64,000 bases of DNA from Elusimicrobia bacterium UBA5214 (GCA_002412545.1 DHVG01000013.1:157847-221846); one strand, 5' to 3'. Shown: positions 27,275-35,243, numbered from the stretch's first letter. Numbers and translations are program-made. The notes: generated by a model not told the origin, from the letters alone.

Positions 27275-27583
27275 TATTTTTTAAATTCGCAATAATTCAG
27301 TTCTACTGAGAAATTGATTTTTGAGCGATTTTGATATTTTTAGTAAAAACAAATGAAGAAATCGTTTTCGCCAGAGGCGAATCTGCCTTGGACAGAAAAA
27401 AATTGTCCTGTCTGAAGCCGATGTCACATCGGATGAGTTTGACAATTATACCTGCCCCGTTCTGAGCGGGGGATTTCCGAATGCAGTTTTTGCGTTAAAA
27501 AAATATCACTGAGCGAAAAAATCTAATTTCTCAGGAAACTTACCTTTTTTCCAAACCCACGAATAAACCACTTGACTATAAAA
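27275..27583. other. 309-bp intergenic region with nested hairpins
   Basis: No gene is visible between the SpoIID-like gene and queA. The stretch contains three hairpins: TTCGCC-AGA-GGCGAA, a nested palindrome at 27401-27447, and CCCCG-TTCTGAG-CGGGG. A TATAAT sequence occurs on the minus strand near 27444-27449 but no fitting -35 box is seen. It may hold the promoter for queA and the genes after it. Confidence 0.5.
27401..27447. repeat. Nested palindrome around CCGATGTCACATCGG
   Basis: AATTGTC (27401) and GACAATT (27441) flank the perfect palindrome CCGATGTCACATCGG (27418-27432). The same 15-bp core reappears inside a tRNA gene at 42416-42430. Confidence 0.8.
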
Positions 27584-28750
27584 CTAATCCACTCTCTTTA
27601 ATTTCGTCCCCGGATAATAATACTTGAGAATTTCCTTGTAATCATGTCCTTTCAAACCCATACCCCGTGCACCCCACTGGCATAAACCTACCCCGTGTCC
27701 CCATCCTTTACCTTTAAACTGGTAAGCATCACTATAAATTTTCATTTCCACAAAAGTACTGCGTTGATTTTCCGGATTAAAAAATATCCGGAATTGGTTA
27801 GCCAGAATGATGTGTTTCTTTCCCTTTCCATCAATAATTCTCAACTTGCTTACTCTGCCGCCATTTCCCCTTTTGTCAATTTCCAATTTTTCAACTTCGT
27901 CTATCGGGTATCCTTTCTTTTTTAAAACCGCAGCAATTCTTCTTTTACTTAAACTATGTTCCCAATAATATCGTGGGTCATCTTCACAGAATTTACATTT
28001 TACACCTTCCAAATATTCCGGGTCATTAGCACTACCCCAGACATTGCTTGGTTTATCCGTACAACCTCCACAGGTGGAATGAAAAAAAGCATTAATCGGT
28101 TCACCGTCATAAATAAGAATTTCTCCCCTTGTTGCATCCACTGCTTGATTCGTCAGCACACTTTCACCCGATAAACCAGCATAAACCTGACAATGAACAC
28201 GATTACAGAGATTAAAACCGTCACCGGTATGTTTAGTCAAATTCTTCAAAGCATAAGTGCGGGAAATGACCGCTTGTGCTTTCAAGGTTTCCTCGGGCCA
28301 ATTTGGTGAAATTTCCGGCTTCATTACCCCGTAAAGATATTGTTCTAACTCAACCCGATTAACTACAGTAAACCTATTTTTTGATTTTTTTATTAAAATC
28401 AAAGAACCACGATAACCACGTCGATTAACTTTGAGATAGCCGGAAGAAATAATTTCTACCCGGGAAGTAAAATTTTTCTTTCCAATTTTTAATCCATCTT
28501 CAACAGCAGTAACTGAGTAGTCCCCGGCAGAAAAATTCACCGTTTTATCTTTACTTATAATCTTTAATTCTTTTTCCCCACTGATACTTACCCGATTTAC
28601 CCCGGACAAAATACCTATCTCTACCATAACTTCGGGATTAACCGCTAAAGTTTCCCTAAAAGGAAATAAAATTACCAAATAAAAAATCAGAGATCCCGCT
28701 AAAGCGGTGAAAAGAAAATACCAACTTCTCGGTTTAATTTTATGATTCAT
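27584..28750 (-). CDS. SpoIID/LytB-like peptidoglycan-active protein
   Basis: 388 residues with an N-terminal membrane anchor and then a SpoIID domain: PEISPNWPEETLKAQAVISR with the catalytic Glu, FHSTCGGCTDKPSNVW, and at the C-terminus GWGHGVGLCQWGARGMG. SpoIID-family enzymes are lytic transglycosylases that cut denuded glycan strands. Two Cys pairs (CGGC, CKFC) are present. In a non-sporulating diderm it probably acts in wall remodelling or division. The ATG at 28750 is preferred over a TTG four codons upstream; GGGAAG lies ahead of both. Confidence 0.9.
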   Translation of the reverse strand: MNHKIKPRSWYFLFTALAGSLIFYLVILFPFRETLAVNPEVMVEIGILSGVNRVSISGEKELKIISKDKTVNFSAGDYSVTAVEDGLKIGKKNFTSRVEIISSGYLKVNRRGYRGSLILIKKSKNRFTVVNRVELEQYLYGVMKPEISPNWPEETLKAQAVISRTYALKNLTKHTGDGFNLCNRVHCQVYAGLSGESVLTNQAVDATRGEILIYDGEPINAFFHSTCGGCTDKPSNVWGSANDPEYLEGVKCKFCEDDPRYYWEHSLSKRRIAAVLKKKGYPIDEVEKLEIDKRGNGGRVSKLRIIDGKGKKHIILANQFRIFFNPENQRSTFVEMKIYSDAYQFKGKGWGHGVGLCQWGARGMGLKGHDYKEILKYYYPGTKLKRVD

Positions 28751-28784
28751 CTTTATCCACAAATCTTCCCGAATGATAACACGA

Positions 28785-28860
28785 ATTTACACTAATTAAG
28801 TCCAAGGAAATTATTCGTGAACATTCGTGTGACTTAAATTCGTGCTCATTCGTGCATATT
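28785..28860. repeat. ATTCGTG-type intergenic repeats
   Basis: At least five copies of ATTCGTG or its complement CACGAAT in 75 bp between DUF2905 and the SpoIID-like gene. Confidence 0.85.
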
Positions 28861-29093
28861 TATTTTCGTCCAAAAAGTTTAAAAAGTAGAGTTAGAATTA
28901 TACTGATAATAATACAAGTAGTCAACGGAAAATAGAAACGAAAATTTTCTTTCTCAATCCGGATATCCCCGGGTAATTTTCCCAACTTGTTCAAAAAAGG
29001 TATATTAGATATCTTTTCCCCGAAAAGCATAAATATACCAATCAAAACAAATAATAAACCAAGAAAAATAAAAATTCTACCCATGTAATTCAT
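28860..29093 (-). CDS. DUF2905 two-helix membrane protein
   Basis: 77 residues with two transmembrane helices around the conserved loop KLGKLPGDIRIEKENFRFYF, the hallmark of DUF2905 (the family often sits with queA, tgt or ruv genes). Function unknown. The fourth residue is also Met and matches the family's usual start; neither ATG has a clear ribosome site. Confidence 0.87.
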   Translation of the reverse strand: MNYMGRIFIFLGLLFVLIGIFMLFGEKISNIPFLNKLGKLPGDIRIEKENFRFYFPLTTCIIISIILTLLFKLFGRK

Positions 29094-29094
29094 T

Positions 29095-29340
29095 TTCTAA
29101 TACGATTCAAACAGATAAAATCTCCGATTCAAACGAGATAACAACCAAAATTTAGTCAGGTCTTCCGTCTGTTCGAATCCGTTTGAATCTGTATGAATCG
29201 TCTTTTGGATTATCTGTCTGCATCTCGCCTTTTTTATCTGTCGCCTCTTCGGCGACCTGCCGACGAGGCATGGCGGCAATCTGCGTTATTTCTTCTCTGC
29301 GTAATCAGCGCTTCTTTTCTGCGTAATCTGCGTTATACTA
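29095..29340. repeat. Dense mosaic of short interspersed repeats
   Basis: Units such as GATTCAAAC, ATCTGTCTG, CTGCGTAAT and the palindrome CGCCTCTTCGGCG follow each other from the DUF2905 start into the last 18 codons of queH. No gene is hidden here; a 60-codon open frame reads only repeat sequence. Confidence 0.8.
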
Positions 29341-29864
29341 TAGAGACAGCCACAATATTTTTGTGAATATAAACCTAATTCTTTGGCTTTCTTTTTCTCT
29401 GGATAATAACTATTCCGCAAATCCTGATAACAAAATTTTACTCCGTTTTTTTCTTCTAATTCTTTACCAATTCTTTTAATCTCTTCGTGCTTTTGCTGCG
29501 GACTGGAAAGAAGCGAACTGCTGAAATAAGTAAAACCATTTCCCCGGGCATATTTTGCCGTCTTCTCTAAACGCAAACGGTAACAAAAAAGATGTCGTTT
29601 TTCCGCATCATCGGCGAAATCTTTCACCGCCTTCAGCCATGCTTCCTGACTATATCCGTCATCATAAATCACCGGGAATCCGATTTTTTCACTCAACTGC
29701 TTCACTGCTTCCCGCCGTTTCCGGTATTCTTCTTCGGGATGGACATTTGGATTAAACCAGAATACCGTAACCAATCCCGCCCTTTCAATGAAAGAACGGG
29801 ATAATTCTTCATAAATTCCTAATCCGCAAATCGCACAACAAAAATGCAAGAGTAATTTTTCCAT
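29286..29864 (-). CDS. queH: Epoxyqueuosine reductase QueH
   Basis: QueH (formerly DUF208) reduces epoxyqueuosine to queuosine in tRNA and replaces QueG. The 192-residue protein has the Cys pair in LHFCCAICG, FWFNPNVHPEEEYRKR, the CYRLRLEKTAKYA block, FSSSLLSSPQQKHE and the C-terminal YCGCLYS. With tgt and queA nearby, the last three steps of queuosine synthesis are together. Residues after YS (ITQITQKRSADYAEKK) are encoded by CTGCGTAAT repeats, so the gene's end was set by a repeat. Confidence 0.93.
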   Translation of the reverse strand: MEKLLLHFCCAICGLGIYEELSRSFIERAGLVTVFWFNPNVHPEEEYRKRREAVKQLSEKIGFPVIYDDGYSQEAWLKAVKDFADDAEKRHLFCYRLRLEKTAKYARGNGFTYFSSSLLSSPQQKHEEIKRIGKELEEKNGVKFCYQDLRNSYYPEKKKAKELGLYSQKYCGCLYSITQITQKRSADYAEKK

Positions 29865-29873
29865 CAGTATATT

Positions 29874-30203
29874 TTACCGCTTTATTCTTGCCGCGTAGCA
29901 AAAAACATAAAAATATTTTCGCCAGAATTGGTCAGAGGAAGAGAATTGATTATCAGAATAAAAATAATCAACTAATGTTTCGCGTAATCGTGTTAATTCT
30001 TTTAAGTGGGATTTGTTTTTTGGATTAGAAATTGTTAAATCCAAAAGTTCCAAGGCGCGTTCAACGGCTTTGCTGCTGTAATTATTATTCTTGTTTCTCC
30101 AGTTGATTGCCCGCTCAACCTCACTCCCGATGTTTGCCATCTGCTCAAAAAAAGTTAACTCAAACCACCTGCCGGACGATAGTTGTTTATGCTGATAGTT
30201 CAT
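29874..30203 (-). CDS. Small helical protein paired with DUF5674
   Basis: 109 residues, all predicted helical, with no membrane segment. Features are GRWFELTFFEQMANIGSEV, AINWRNK, ERALELLDLTI and a C-terminal FWRKYFYVFCYAARI. I recognise this as a recurrent hypothetical family of candidate phyla but know no function. Its ATG lies in an ATGA overlap with the end of the DUF5674 gene, so the two are co-translated. A two-gene toxin-antitoxin or regulatory pair is possible but unproven. Confidence 0.72.
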   Translation of the reverse strand: MNYQHKQLSSGRWFELTFFEQMANIGSEVERAINWRNKNNNYSSKAVERALELLDLTISNPKNKSHLKELTRLRETLVDYFYSDNQFSSSDQFWRKYFYVFCYAARIKR

Positions 30204-30541
30204 TGTTTAATTAAGTTGTTTACGATTTCAATTATTTTTTCCCTGATTTCGGGATTATCAATTCCACGACTACGGTTCCCTTGCGATGGTCGCAGATTTA
30301 TCAATGCGTCAAATTCAATCCAACTTTCATCCTTTATTTCAGGATATAGATTAATCCCCCAGAGAGTTTGTTGATTTGAACCGTTTTCAATTAATAGAGC
30401 TTCCTCATCCGAGTGAAGTTCACCGCCAACAACCAAGATTCCTTTTTCCACATCAACCACTGCTTTAACCAGGTCGCCAAACATTTCTTCTGCCATTTTC
30501 TTTAGCTCAGCAATAGAAATTTTATCCTTAATAATTTTCAT
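30200..30541 (-). CDS. DUF5674 family protein
   Basis: 113 residues. VKAVVDVEKGILVVGGELHS, DEEALLIENGSNQQTLWGIN and LINLRPSQGNRSRGI, followed by a C-terminal helix, match DUF5674. The fold looks like a small alpha/beta unit; the function is unknown. It is the first gene of a pair with the helical protein. A 30-bp sequence 45 bp upstream of its start (30586-30615) recurs ahead of the DUF1016 gene. Confidence 0.82.
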   Translation of the reverse strand: MKIIKDKISIAELKKMAEEMFGDLVKAVVDVEKGILVVGGELHSDEEALLIENGSNQQTLWGINLYPEIKDESWIEFDALINLRPSQGNRSRGIDNPEIREKIIEIVNNLIKQ

Positions 30542-30585
30542 AAATGTAATTTTTTTCTTTTGGCTTTCTTTTTGATTTTCTAAAC

Positions 30586-30615
30586 TTCTTCTCCTACCCG
30601 CAATGAGCAGATAAC
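30586..30615. repeat. 30-bp direct repeat, copy 1
   Basis: Matches 31893-31922 at 28 of 30 positions and includes CCGCAATGAGCAGATAAC. The two copies are 1307 bp apart, both just upstream of a minus-strand gene, and bracket the DUF1016 gene. Confidence 0.9.
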
Positions 30616-30665
30616 ATGTTCAGGGAAAAAATAAAACTGCCCCCTTTTTCGTCAAATGCTTAAGT

Positions 30666-30744
30666 CCCCATTCTTAGTTTTGCTTATAAATCCCTGCGGT
30701 TAGATTTATTTTAATAAATCTGCAGGGATGCAAAACTATGGGGG
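30666..30744. repeat. 79-bp imperfect palindrome (MITE-like)
   Basis: Arms CCCC-AT-TCTTAGTTTTGC / GCAAAACTATGGGG, then TCCCTGC / GCAGGGA, then AGATTTATT / AATAAATCT around the centre. Flanking DNA has runs of C/G (CTGCCCCC, GGGGTCAAGG). It looks like a non-autonomous element or the end of a lost transposon; no transposase remains. Confidence 0.75.
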
Positions 30745-30801
30745 TCAAGGTTTTACACCTATTTCTATTCCTATTTCACCCATTTATTTGAGCCCCGTAA
30801 A

Positions 30802-31872
30802 CTAAGTACCATTTGTCAATAATTTCTCCGGTAGTTTAATTCTTTCTAATCGTTGTTGGATAAGTTTTTTATCCGGCAATTTAGTTTGATAAACTGAAAT
30901 TTTTATCGGTTTGTGTGTCTTACTTAAGGTCAAACGGACAATACTGTCTCTCTTAGAGCGACATAGAATTAAACCGACCGATGGACTTTCCTCTGGTAAT
31001 TTTATTTGTTCGTCAAGAGCAGCAAGATAAAACTGCATCTTACCCACATATTCCGTTCTAAATTCGCCTATTTTAAGTTCAACCGGGATAAGACATTTCA
31101 GTTCCCGATGAAAAAAGAGCAGGTCAATTCTAAATTCTTCACCATCTATCACCAGAGGATATTCTTCTCCAACAAAAGATAAGTTTTTACCAAATTCCAG
31201 AAAGAAATCTCTGAGATTGTCAAGAATTGCCTTGCGTAGTTCTTTTTCCGAGAAAGTTTTTGTTAAGTCTAAGAATTCTAAAACATATTCATCTTTTAAA
31301 TGACGATGAATATCATCAAGCGGTATAGCAAGTTTCCCCTGAGTGGAACGAAGGGTCTCCTTTTCTATCTCCATCAGTTTATCTGGTTTTTTAGAGAGAG
31401 CAAATCTTTCAAAATAAGCAGAATCAATCTGACGCTGTAATTCCCTCTTACTCCATCGTTCTTTTAAGCACATTTTGATATAAAACTCTTTTTCTTCAAT
31501 GGTTCTTGTATGGTCTAAGATAATCACATTGTTTGTCCAGCTAATTTCTCCAGCCAGTGGCTGGAGAATTGTTTTGTCTCTGTAAGTTAAATAAAATTTC
31601 TTCATATACCATAAATTCTGGACTGAAAATCCGCTCATTTCCGGATACTTCATCCTCAAATCCTGTGATAGTTTCTCAACCACCCCATCACCCCATTCGC
31701 TCTTCTCTTGAAGACTTACAATACGCTCACCAATAAACCAGTAAAGGTCAATCAGCAGTTTATTTACAGTAGTGATTGCCTTATGTTTATTTTCTTCAAC
31801 CTTTTTTATGATAGCTGAAAGTGATTCTCCGTAATCTTGAGTTTGTTTTTTTACAATATTAATTTTTCCCAT
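30802..31872 (-). CDS. DUF1016/YhcG-type PDDEXK nuclease-like protein
   Basis: 356 residues. The N-terminal half is the DUF1016 helical domain (AITTVNKLLIDLYWFIGERI, GFSVQNLWYMKKFY, SKRELQRQIDSAYFER). The C-terminal half is a PDDEXK nuclease fold: IDLLFFHRELKCLIPVELKI gives Asp, then Glu and Lys, followed by GKMQFYLAALDE. YhcG-like proteins are thought to act in DNA transactions linked to restriction or mobile elements. Two stretches are repeat-encoded: LQPLAGEI (palindrome at 31546) and TLRSTQGKL (31331-31360). The gene is flanked by direct repeats. Confidence 0.9.
   Translation of the reverse strand: MGKINIVKKQTQDYGESLSAIIKKVEENKHKAITTVNKLLIDLYWFIGERIVSLQEKSEWGDGVVEKLSQDLRMKYPEMSGFSVQNLWYMKKFYLTYRDKTILQPLAGEISWTNNVIILDHTRTIEEKEFYIKMCLKERWSKRELQRQIDSAYFERFALSKKPDKLMEIEKETLRSTQGKLAIPLDDIHRHLKDEYVLEFLDLTKTFSEKELRKAILDNLRDFFLEFGKNLSFVGEEYPLVIDGEEFRIDLLFFHRELKCLIPVELKIGEFRTEYVGKMQFYLAALDEQIKLPEESPSVGLILCRSKRDSIVRLTLSKTHKPIKISVYQTKLPDKKLIQQRLERIKLPEKLLTNGT
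31331..31360. repeat. In-frame repeat encoding TLRSTQGKL in the DUF1016 gene
   Basis: The sequence CCCTGAGTGGAACGAAGGGTCTCC encodes the linker between the two domains; I recognise the encoded peptide as a recurrent insert of this repeat class. It is an imperfect inverted repeat (CCCT...AGGG). Confidence 0.55.
31546..31568. repeat. Perfect 10-bp-stem palindrome inside the DUF1016 gene
   Basis: TTCTCCAGCC-AGT-GGCTGGAGAA. It encodes LQPLAGEI in frame, in a loop of the N-terminal domain. Confidence 0.85.
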
Positions 31873-31892
31873 AGGTACATTTTAAATTCTAT

Positions 31893-31922
31893 TTCTTCCC
31901 CTATCCGCAATGAGCAGATAAC
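31893..31922. repeat. 30-bp direct repeat, copy 2
   Basis: Partner of 30586-30615. It sits 21 bp upstream of the DUF1016 start. The repeat could be a duplicated leader or an insertion footprint. Confidence 0.9.
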
Positions 31923-32005
31923 GATCTCTGGATAAAAGAAGTTGCTGGAGGCAATTTGGGAAAATCTTTGATTTCCCTTTTGTCCGCTGTTAGGCGATGT
32001 GAAAA

Positions 32006-32578
32006 TTATAGTGTTGGCAAAATAACAAGAGCAACAAAAAGAAACAATGAAATTCCATAGATAAAAAGAACATATTTAGGCATAAGTAAAAATAATCCTC
32101 GTTCTTTTCTTTGTTCTGGCGAAAGTTTCAGGCTATATATACAGAAAAAAATAACAGGAATTATTCCAAATATCGCAATTGCAAAAATTATCTCCAAGAC
32201 AAATAATATCCATATAGACCATAGCGGACGTTTAACTACCATTTCCTTTATGCCGAATAATGCTGAATAGATTCCATAACCTATTGTGCACCAAAATAAC
32301 CATTTACCAACAAAGTAATAATCTCTCTTTTTGATTGCTTGCTTTAACTTCTTCTCTCCAAATATATCTCTATCGTTTTTTTGCAATTCTTTTATTTGCA
32401 TTTTATAGTTTTTAGCCTGCTGCAAAATCTCATTTGAAGGTTGACTTAACCTTCTTTCATCTAAAATTGATTTAGCAATTTCAATCGCTTCTTCAATATA
32501 ATCTGAACTGTCAAAATATACCATAACTAAGAGTTCATTATCGCTAAGTTTTGAATACTGATCTTTTAGTTCATTCAT
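32006..32578 (-). CDS. Uncharacterised three-helix membrane protein
   Basis: 190 residues. The N-terminal 60 residues (QYSKLSDNELLVMVYFDSSD, IEEAIEIAKSILDERRL) form a helical motif seen at the start of many membrane proteins with DELL...EA...ELxxR patterns. Three transmembrane helices follow at about 90-112, 120-145 and 165-188. No catalytic motif is evident and I do not recognise the family. It stands between the DUF1016 cassette and ruvB. Confidence 0.7.
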   Translation of the reverse strand: MNELKDQYSKLSDNELLVMVYFDSSDYIEEAIEIAKSILDERRLSQPSNEILQQAKNYKMQIKELQKNDRDIFGEKKLKQAIKKRDYYFVGKWLFWCTIGYGIYSALFGIKEMVVKRPLWSIWILFVLEIIFAIAIFGIIPVIFFCIYSLKLSPEQRKERGLFLLMPKYVLFIYGISLFLFVALVILPTL

Positions 32579-32651
32579 TATTTGACCTCTTTATATTTTT
32601 ATGTAGCTTAACTTTTTTGTTTCCAAGCAGGTTTGGATACTTTTCCGGTTT

Positions 32652-33677
32652 TTAGAATAGTTCTTTGTTTTTTGGTGGAAGTAGCCCTAAATGACGATAG
32701 GCGTTTTCGGTAGCGATACGTCCACGGGCAGTGCGAGAAAGGAAACCGACTTGAATCAGATAAGGTTCATAGACATCGGTGAGCGTATCCACTTCTTCGG
32801 AAACGGCGACTGCCAAAGTTTCTATCCCGACCGGACCACCGGAAAATTTTTCCATTATCGTCAATAAGATTTTTCTATCCATTGAATCCAACCCGGCAGT
32901 ATCTACTTCTAACGAACTTAACGAATCTTCGGCAATCTTACGGGTAATTATTCCTTGTCCTTTGACTTCGGCAAAATCACGGATTCTCCGTAAAAGACGG
33001 TTGGCTACCCGCGGGGTTGCTCGGGAACGGGAAGCAATAATTTCTGCACCGTCATCTTCAATTTTTATCTCTAATAGTTTCGCTGAACGGAGAACAATCT
33101 TTTTCAATTCATCAAAGGTATAAAAGTTTAAATGTCCGATAATCCCGAATCTTTCTCTTAAGGGACTGGTGAGCAGACCGGCACGGGTAGTCGCTCCGAC
33201 TATGGTAAAACGCGGTAAAGGGAGACGCATATTCCGTGCACTTGCTCCTTCACCAATAATGATGTCTAATTTGAACTCTTCCATTGCCGGATATAATGCT
33301 TCTTCAACTAAACGATTCAGCCGATGAATTTCGTCAATAAAGAAGACATCACCGTCAGTTAAATTGGAAAGAATTGCCGCAAGGTCACCGACCCGTTCTA
33401 AAGCCGGTCCGGAGGTGGGACGAATATTTACATTTAATTCGTGGGCAATAATGTAGGCAAGAGTGGTTTTGCCTAATCCGGGAGGACTGTAAAATAAACA
33501 ATGGTCTAAAGGTTCTTTTCTTTGTTTTGCCGCCTGGATAAAGATACGCAGGTTATCCTTTAATTTATCCTGCCCGACAAATTCGTCTAATGTCTTCGGA
33601 CGCAAGGTAATATCAATTTTTTCTTCTTCCGGAGTAATCTCGGTAGTAAGTATACCCCGCACCTTTTCATTCTGCAT
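32652..33677 (-). CDS. ruvB: Holliday junction branch-migration ATPase RuvB
   Basis: RuvB is the hexameric motor that drives branch migration with RuvA. 341 residues: LRPKTLDEFVGQDKLKDNL, Walker A SPPGLGKTTLA, Walker B FFIDEIHRLNR, the sensor GATTRAGLLTSPLRERFG and the arginine-containing RVANRLLRRIRDFA, ending with the winged-helix region GPVGIETLAVAVSEE and FLSRTARGRIAT. GAAGGAAA precedes the ATG. A 327-bp gap separates it from ruvA, unusual for an otherwise tight operon. Confidence 0.98.
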   Translation of the reverse strand: MQNEKVRGILTTEITPEEEKIDITLRPKTLDEFVGQDKLKDNLRIFIQAAKQRKEPLDHCLFYSPPGLGKTTLAYIIAHELNVNIRPTSGPALERVGDLAAILSNLTDGDVFFIDEIHRLNRLVEEALYPAMEEFKLDIIIGEGASARNMRLPLPRFTIVGATTRAGLLTSPLRERFGIIGHLNFYTFDELKKIVLRSAKLLEIKIEDDGAEIIASRSRATPRVANRLLRRIRDFAEVKGQGIITRKIAEDSLSSLEVDTAGLDSMDRKILLTIMEKFSGGPVGIETLAVAVSEEVDTLTDVYEPYLIQVGFLSRTARGRIATENAYRHLGLLPPKNKELF

Positions 33678-34004
33678 TTTGTTTATTTTCCTTCTTTAGT
33701 AGTCTTGACGCTAAGCAAACCCCACACTAATAAAGATGCGGGGTAAGCGGTCTTTCAAAGGTGTTCACCTTTAAGGGTTAAGTGATTCCACAAAAATGGC
33801 TAGGCAATTTGTTGAGGGGTTCCTCTTTGAACGACATCAGAGTTTTTGACGACCTTCGATTTTGGTCAAAAAATCATAAAGTGAAAAGAGGGTTCCCGAG
33901 ACAAAAATTGCCTACTCAAAACTCTGCTTTAACAAATTCTATTATTTTTTAGCCGAGCAAGCTCGGCAACTACAATTGCGATACAACCTCTTAGATAAAG
34001 TTAC
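33678..34004. other. 327-bp ruvA-ruvB gap with several hairpins
   Basis: No protein gene is visible. On the minus strand from ruvA toward ruvB there are a GCCGAGC/GCTCGGC hairpin (33952-33967), the long structure at 33801-33914, an AAAGGTG/CACCTTT hairpin (33757-33772), and an ACCCCGCA/TGTGGGGT hairpin (about 33706-33752, extended by GACCGC/GCGTC). None is followed by a T-tract on the minus strand. Confidence 0.6.
33801..33914. ncRNA. Candidate structured RNA (long irregular hairpin, 6S-like outline)
   Basis: The ends TAGGCAATTT and AAATTGCCTA pair perfectly over 10 bp. Inside, GGG/CCC, then CCTCTTT/AAAGAGG, an open bubble of 12 and 14 bases, and a terminal stem TTTTTGACC/GGTC-G-TCAAAAA follow. 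This rod with a central bubble resembles 6S RNA in outline, but it is short (114 nt) and I see no conserved 6S sequence. CAGAGTTTTGA just outside can also pair with TCAAAAACTCTG inside, so two folds compete. Strand is not settled; a T-rich stretch (33945-33950) follows on the plus strand. Confidence 0.35.
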
Positions 34005-34613
34005 TTAGCGGTTAAATTTTTTTAATGCCTGAGTAACTAAATCTTCAGCCGATAATTTACTTTTCTGCTGGCTACTTGCGGCACTAAGCACTTCTTCTAC
34101 TGCTTCCCGTGCCTGGAATTCCCGGTAACCGAGTGCAACTAAACCAGCAATCGCATCCAGTATTTCTTTTTCTTCGGTGGCTATTTCTCCCTTTTCTTCA
34201 GAAATTATCCATTCTTTAATTTTTTCTTTTAATTCCAGAATAATCTTTTCGGCAGTTTTCTTACCAATACCAGGAATAGTGGTGAGATAAGAGATTTCTT
34301 TACTGGAGACGGTTTTTTTAAATCTTACCGGCGGGCAATGGGAGACAACCGAAAGGGCAATCTTCGGACCGACATCCGGAACATCTAAAAGATAACCGAA
34401 GAGTTGTCTTTCTTCCCGGGTAAAAAAACCGTAAATCTGTTGAATATTTTCCCGCACATGAAAGTAAGTATAAAGTTTCAATGGTTGATTTATTTTCGGT
34501 AATTTTTCGTAAGTAGTCAGCGGGACAAAAATCTGGTAACCAATACCGTTCACGGCTAAAGTAACTTCTTCTCTACTTTTATCGGCTAAAGTGCCTTCTA
34601 AAAAATTATACAT
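34005..34613 (-). CDS. ruvA: Holliday junction DNA-binding protein RuvA
   Basis: 202 residues, normal length. MYNFLEGTLADKSREEVTLA and GYQIFVPLTTYEKL form the N-terminal OB fold; two helix-hairpin-helix motifs follow (LDVPDVGPKIALSVVS and LTTIPGIGKKTAEKIILELK); the C-terminal three-helix domain that touches RuvB ends EDLVTQALKKF. It starts seven bases after ruvC. Confidence 0.97.
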   Translation of the reverse strand: MYNFLEGTLADKSREEVTLAVNGIGYQIFVPLTTYEKLPKINQPLKLYTYFHVRENIQQIYGFFTREERQLFGYLLDVPDVGPKIALSVVSHCPPVRFKKTVSSKEISYLTTIPGIGKKTAEKIILELKEKIKEWIISEEKGEIATEEKEILDAIAGLVALGYREFQAREAVEEVLSAASSQQKSKLSAEDLVTQALKKFNR

Positions 34614-34620
34614 TTGTTAA

Positions 34621-35145
34621 TCACAAATCTAATTTATTCGCTTGAACTTGTTTATTATATTTTGCGTTATAAAGGTGACAGAGGGCTACGGCTAAAGCAT
34701 CACTGACATCATCCGGTCCCTGAATCTGATTACCGCTAACCGGCAAATTAAGACAGAGTTTTACCATTTTTAGCACTTGCGATTTTACTGCTCTCCCCTG
34801 CCCGGTAAGCGCTTGTTTAACTTGTAAAGGGGTATATTCAAATACCGGAATCCCTGCCTCGGCAGCGGCAAGCATGATAATTCCTTGACTCTGGCCAACT
34901 ACAATTGCGGTTTTTACATTCTGAGCAAAAAAAAGTTTCTCCATCACTAAACAGGAAGGTTTATCCTGCTGAATAATTTTTTTTAATTCAGAATAAATCT
35001 TTTTTAATCTCTCCGCTGTAGAACTCTTTGTTTCTGTTTCAATACAACCGTAATTTTGAACTCTTAGCTCCTTGCTCTTTGCTATTTGCTCTATTGTTCC
35101 CCACCCACATCGGGCAATACCCGGGTCTATTCCAAGAATTGTCAT
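34621..35145 (-). CDS. ruvC: Holliday junction resolvase RuvC
   Basis: RuvC cuts the Holliday junction. 174 residues from the ATG at 35145 (a TTG three codons earlier is less likely). The acidic active site is visible: Asp in GIDPGIARCGWG, Glu in LVMEKLFFAQN, and the Asp pair in GPDDVSDALAVALCH. KQALTGQGRAVKSQV is the DNA-contact region. It follows yebC after about 100 bp of short repeats. Confidence 0.96.
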   Translation of the reverse strand: MTILGIDPGIARCGWGTIEQIAKSKELRVQNYGCIETETKSSTAERLKKIYSELKKIIQQDKPSCLVMEKLFFAQNVKTAIVVGQSQGIIMLAAAEAGIPVFEYTPLQVKQALTGQGRAVKSQVLKMVKLCLNLPVSGNQIQGPDDVSDALAVALCHLYNAKYNKQVQANKLDL

Positions 35146-35154
35146 TTTGTTCAA

Positions 35155-35243
35155 CTTATAACTTATGACCTATAACTTATAACTATTAGTTGTTGTATGT
35201 TATCGGTTATTGGTCATCGGTTATCAGTCATCAGTTATTAGTC
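35155..35243. repeat. Intergenic TTATAACTTAT/GGTTATC-type tandem repeats
   Basis: The yebC-ruvC gap is built of near-identical units (TTATAACTTATGACC, GTTATCGGTTATTGGTCATC, CAGTCATCAGTTATTAGTC). No gene or clear regulatory site is seen. Confidence 0.85.

Noticed and set aside
29097..29279. 60-codon minus-strand open frame before queH
   Set aside because: It translates only interspersed repeat units.
32779..33123. 114-codon plus-strand open frame over ruvB
   Set aside because: Ser/Lys-rich antisense frame of a highly conserved gene; no independent support.
33952..33967. GCCGAGC-AA-GCTCGGC hairpin after ruvA as an intrinsic terminator
   Set aside because: On the minus strand it is followed by A-rich, not T-rich, sequence; the T-run lies on the wrong side. 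It looks like another interspersed palindrome.
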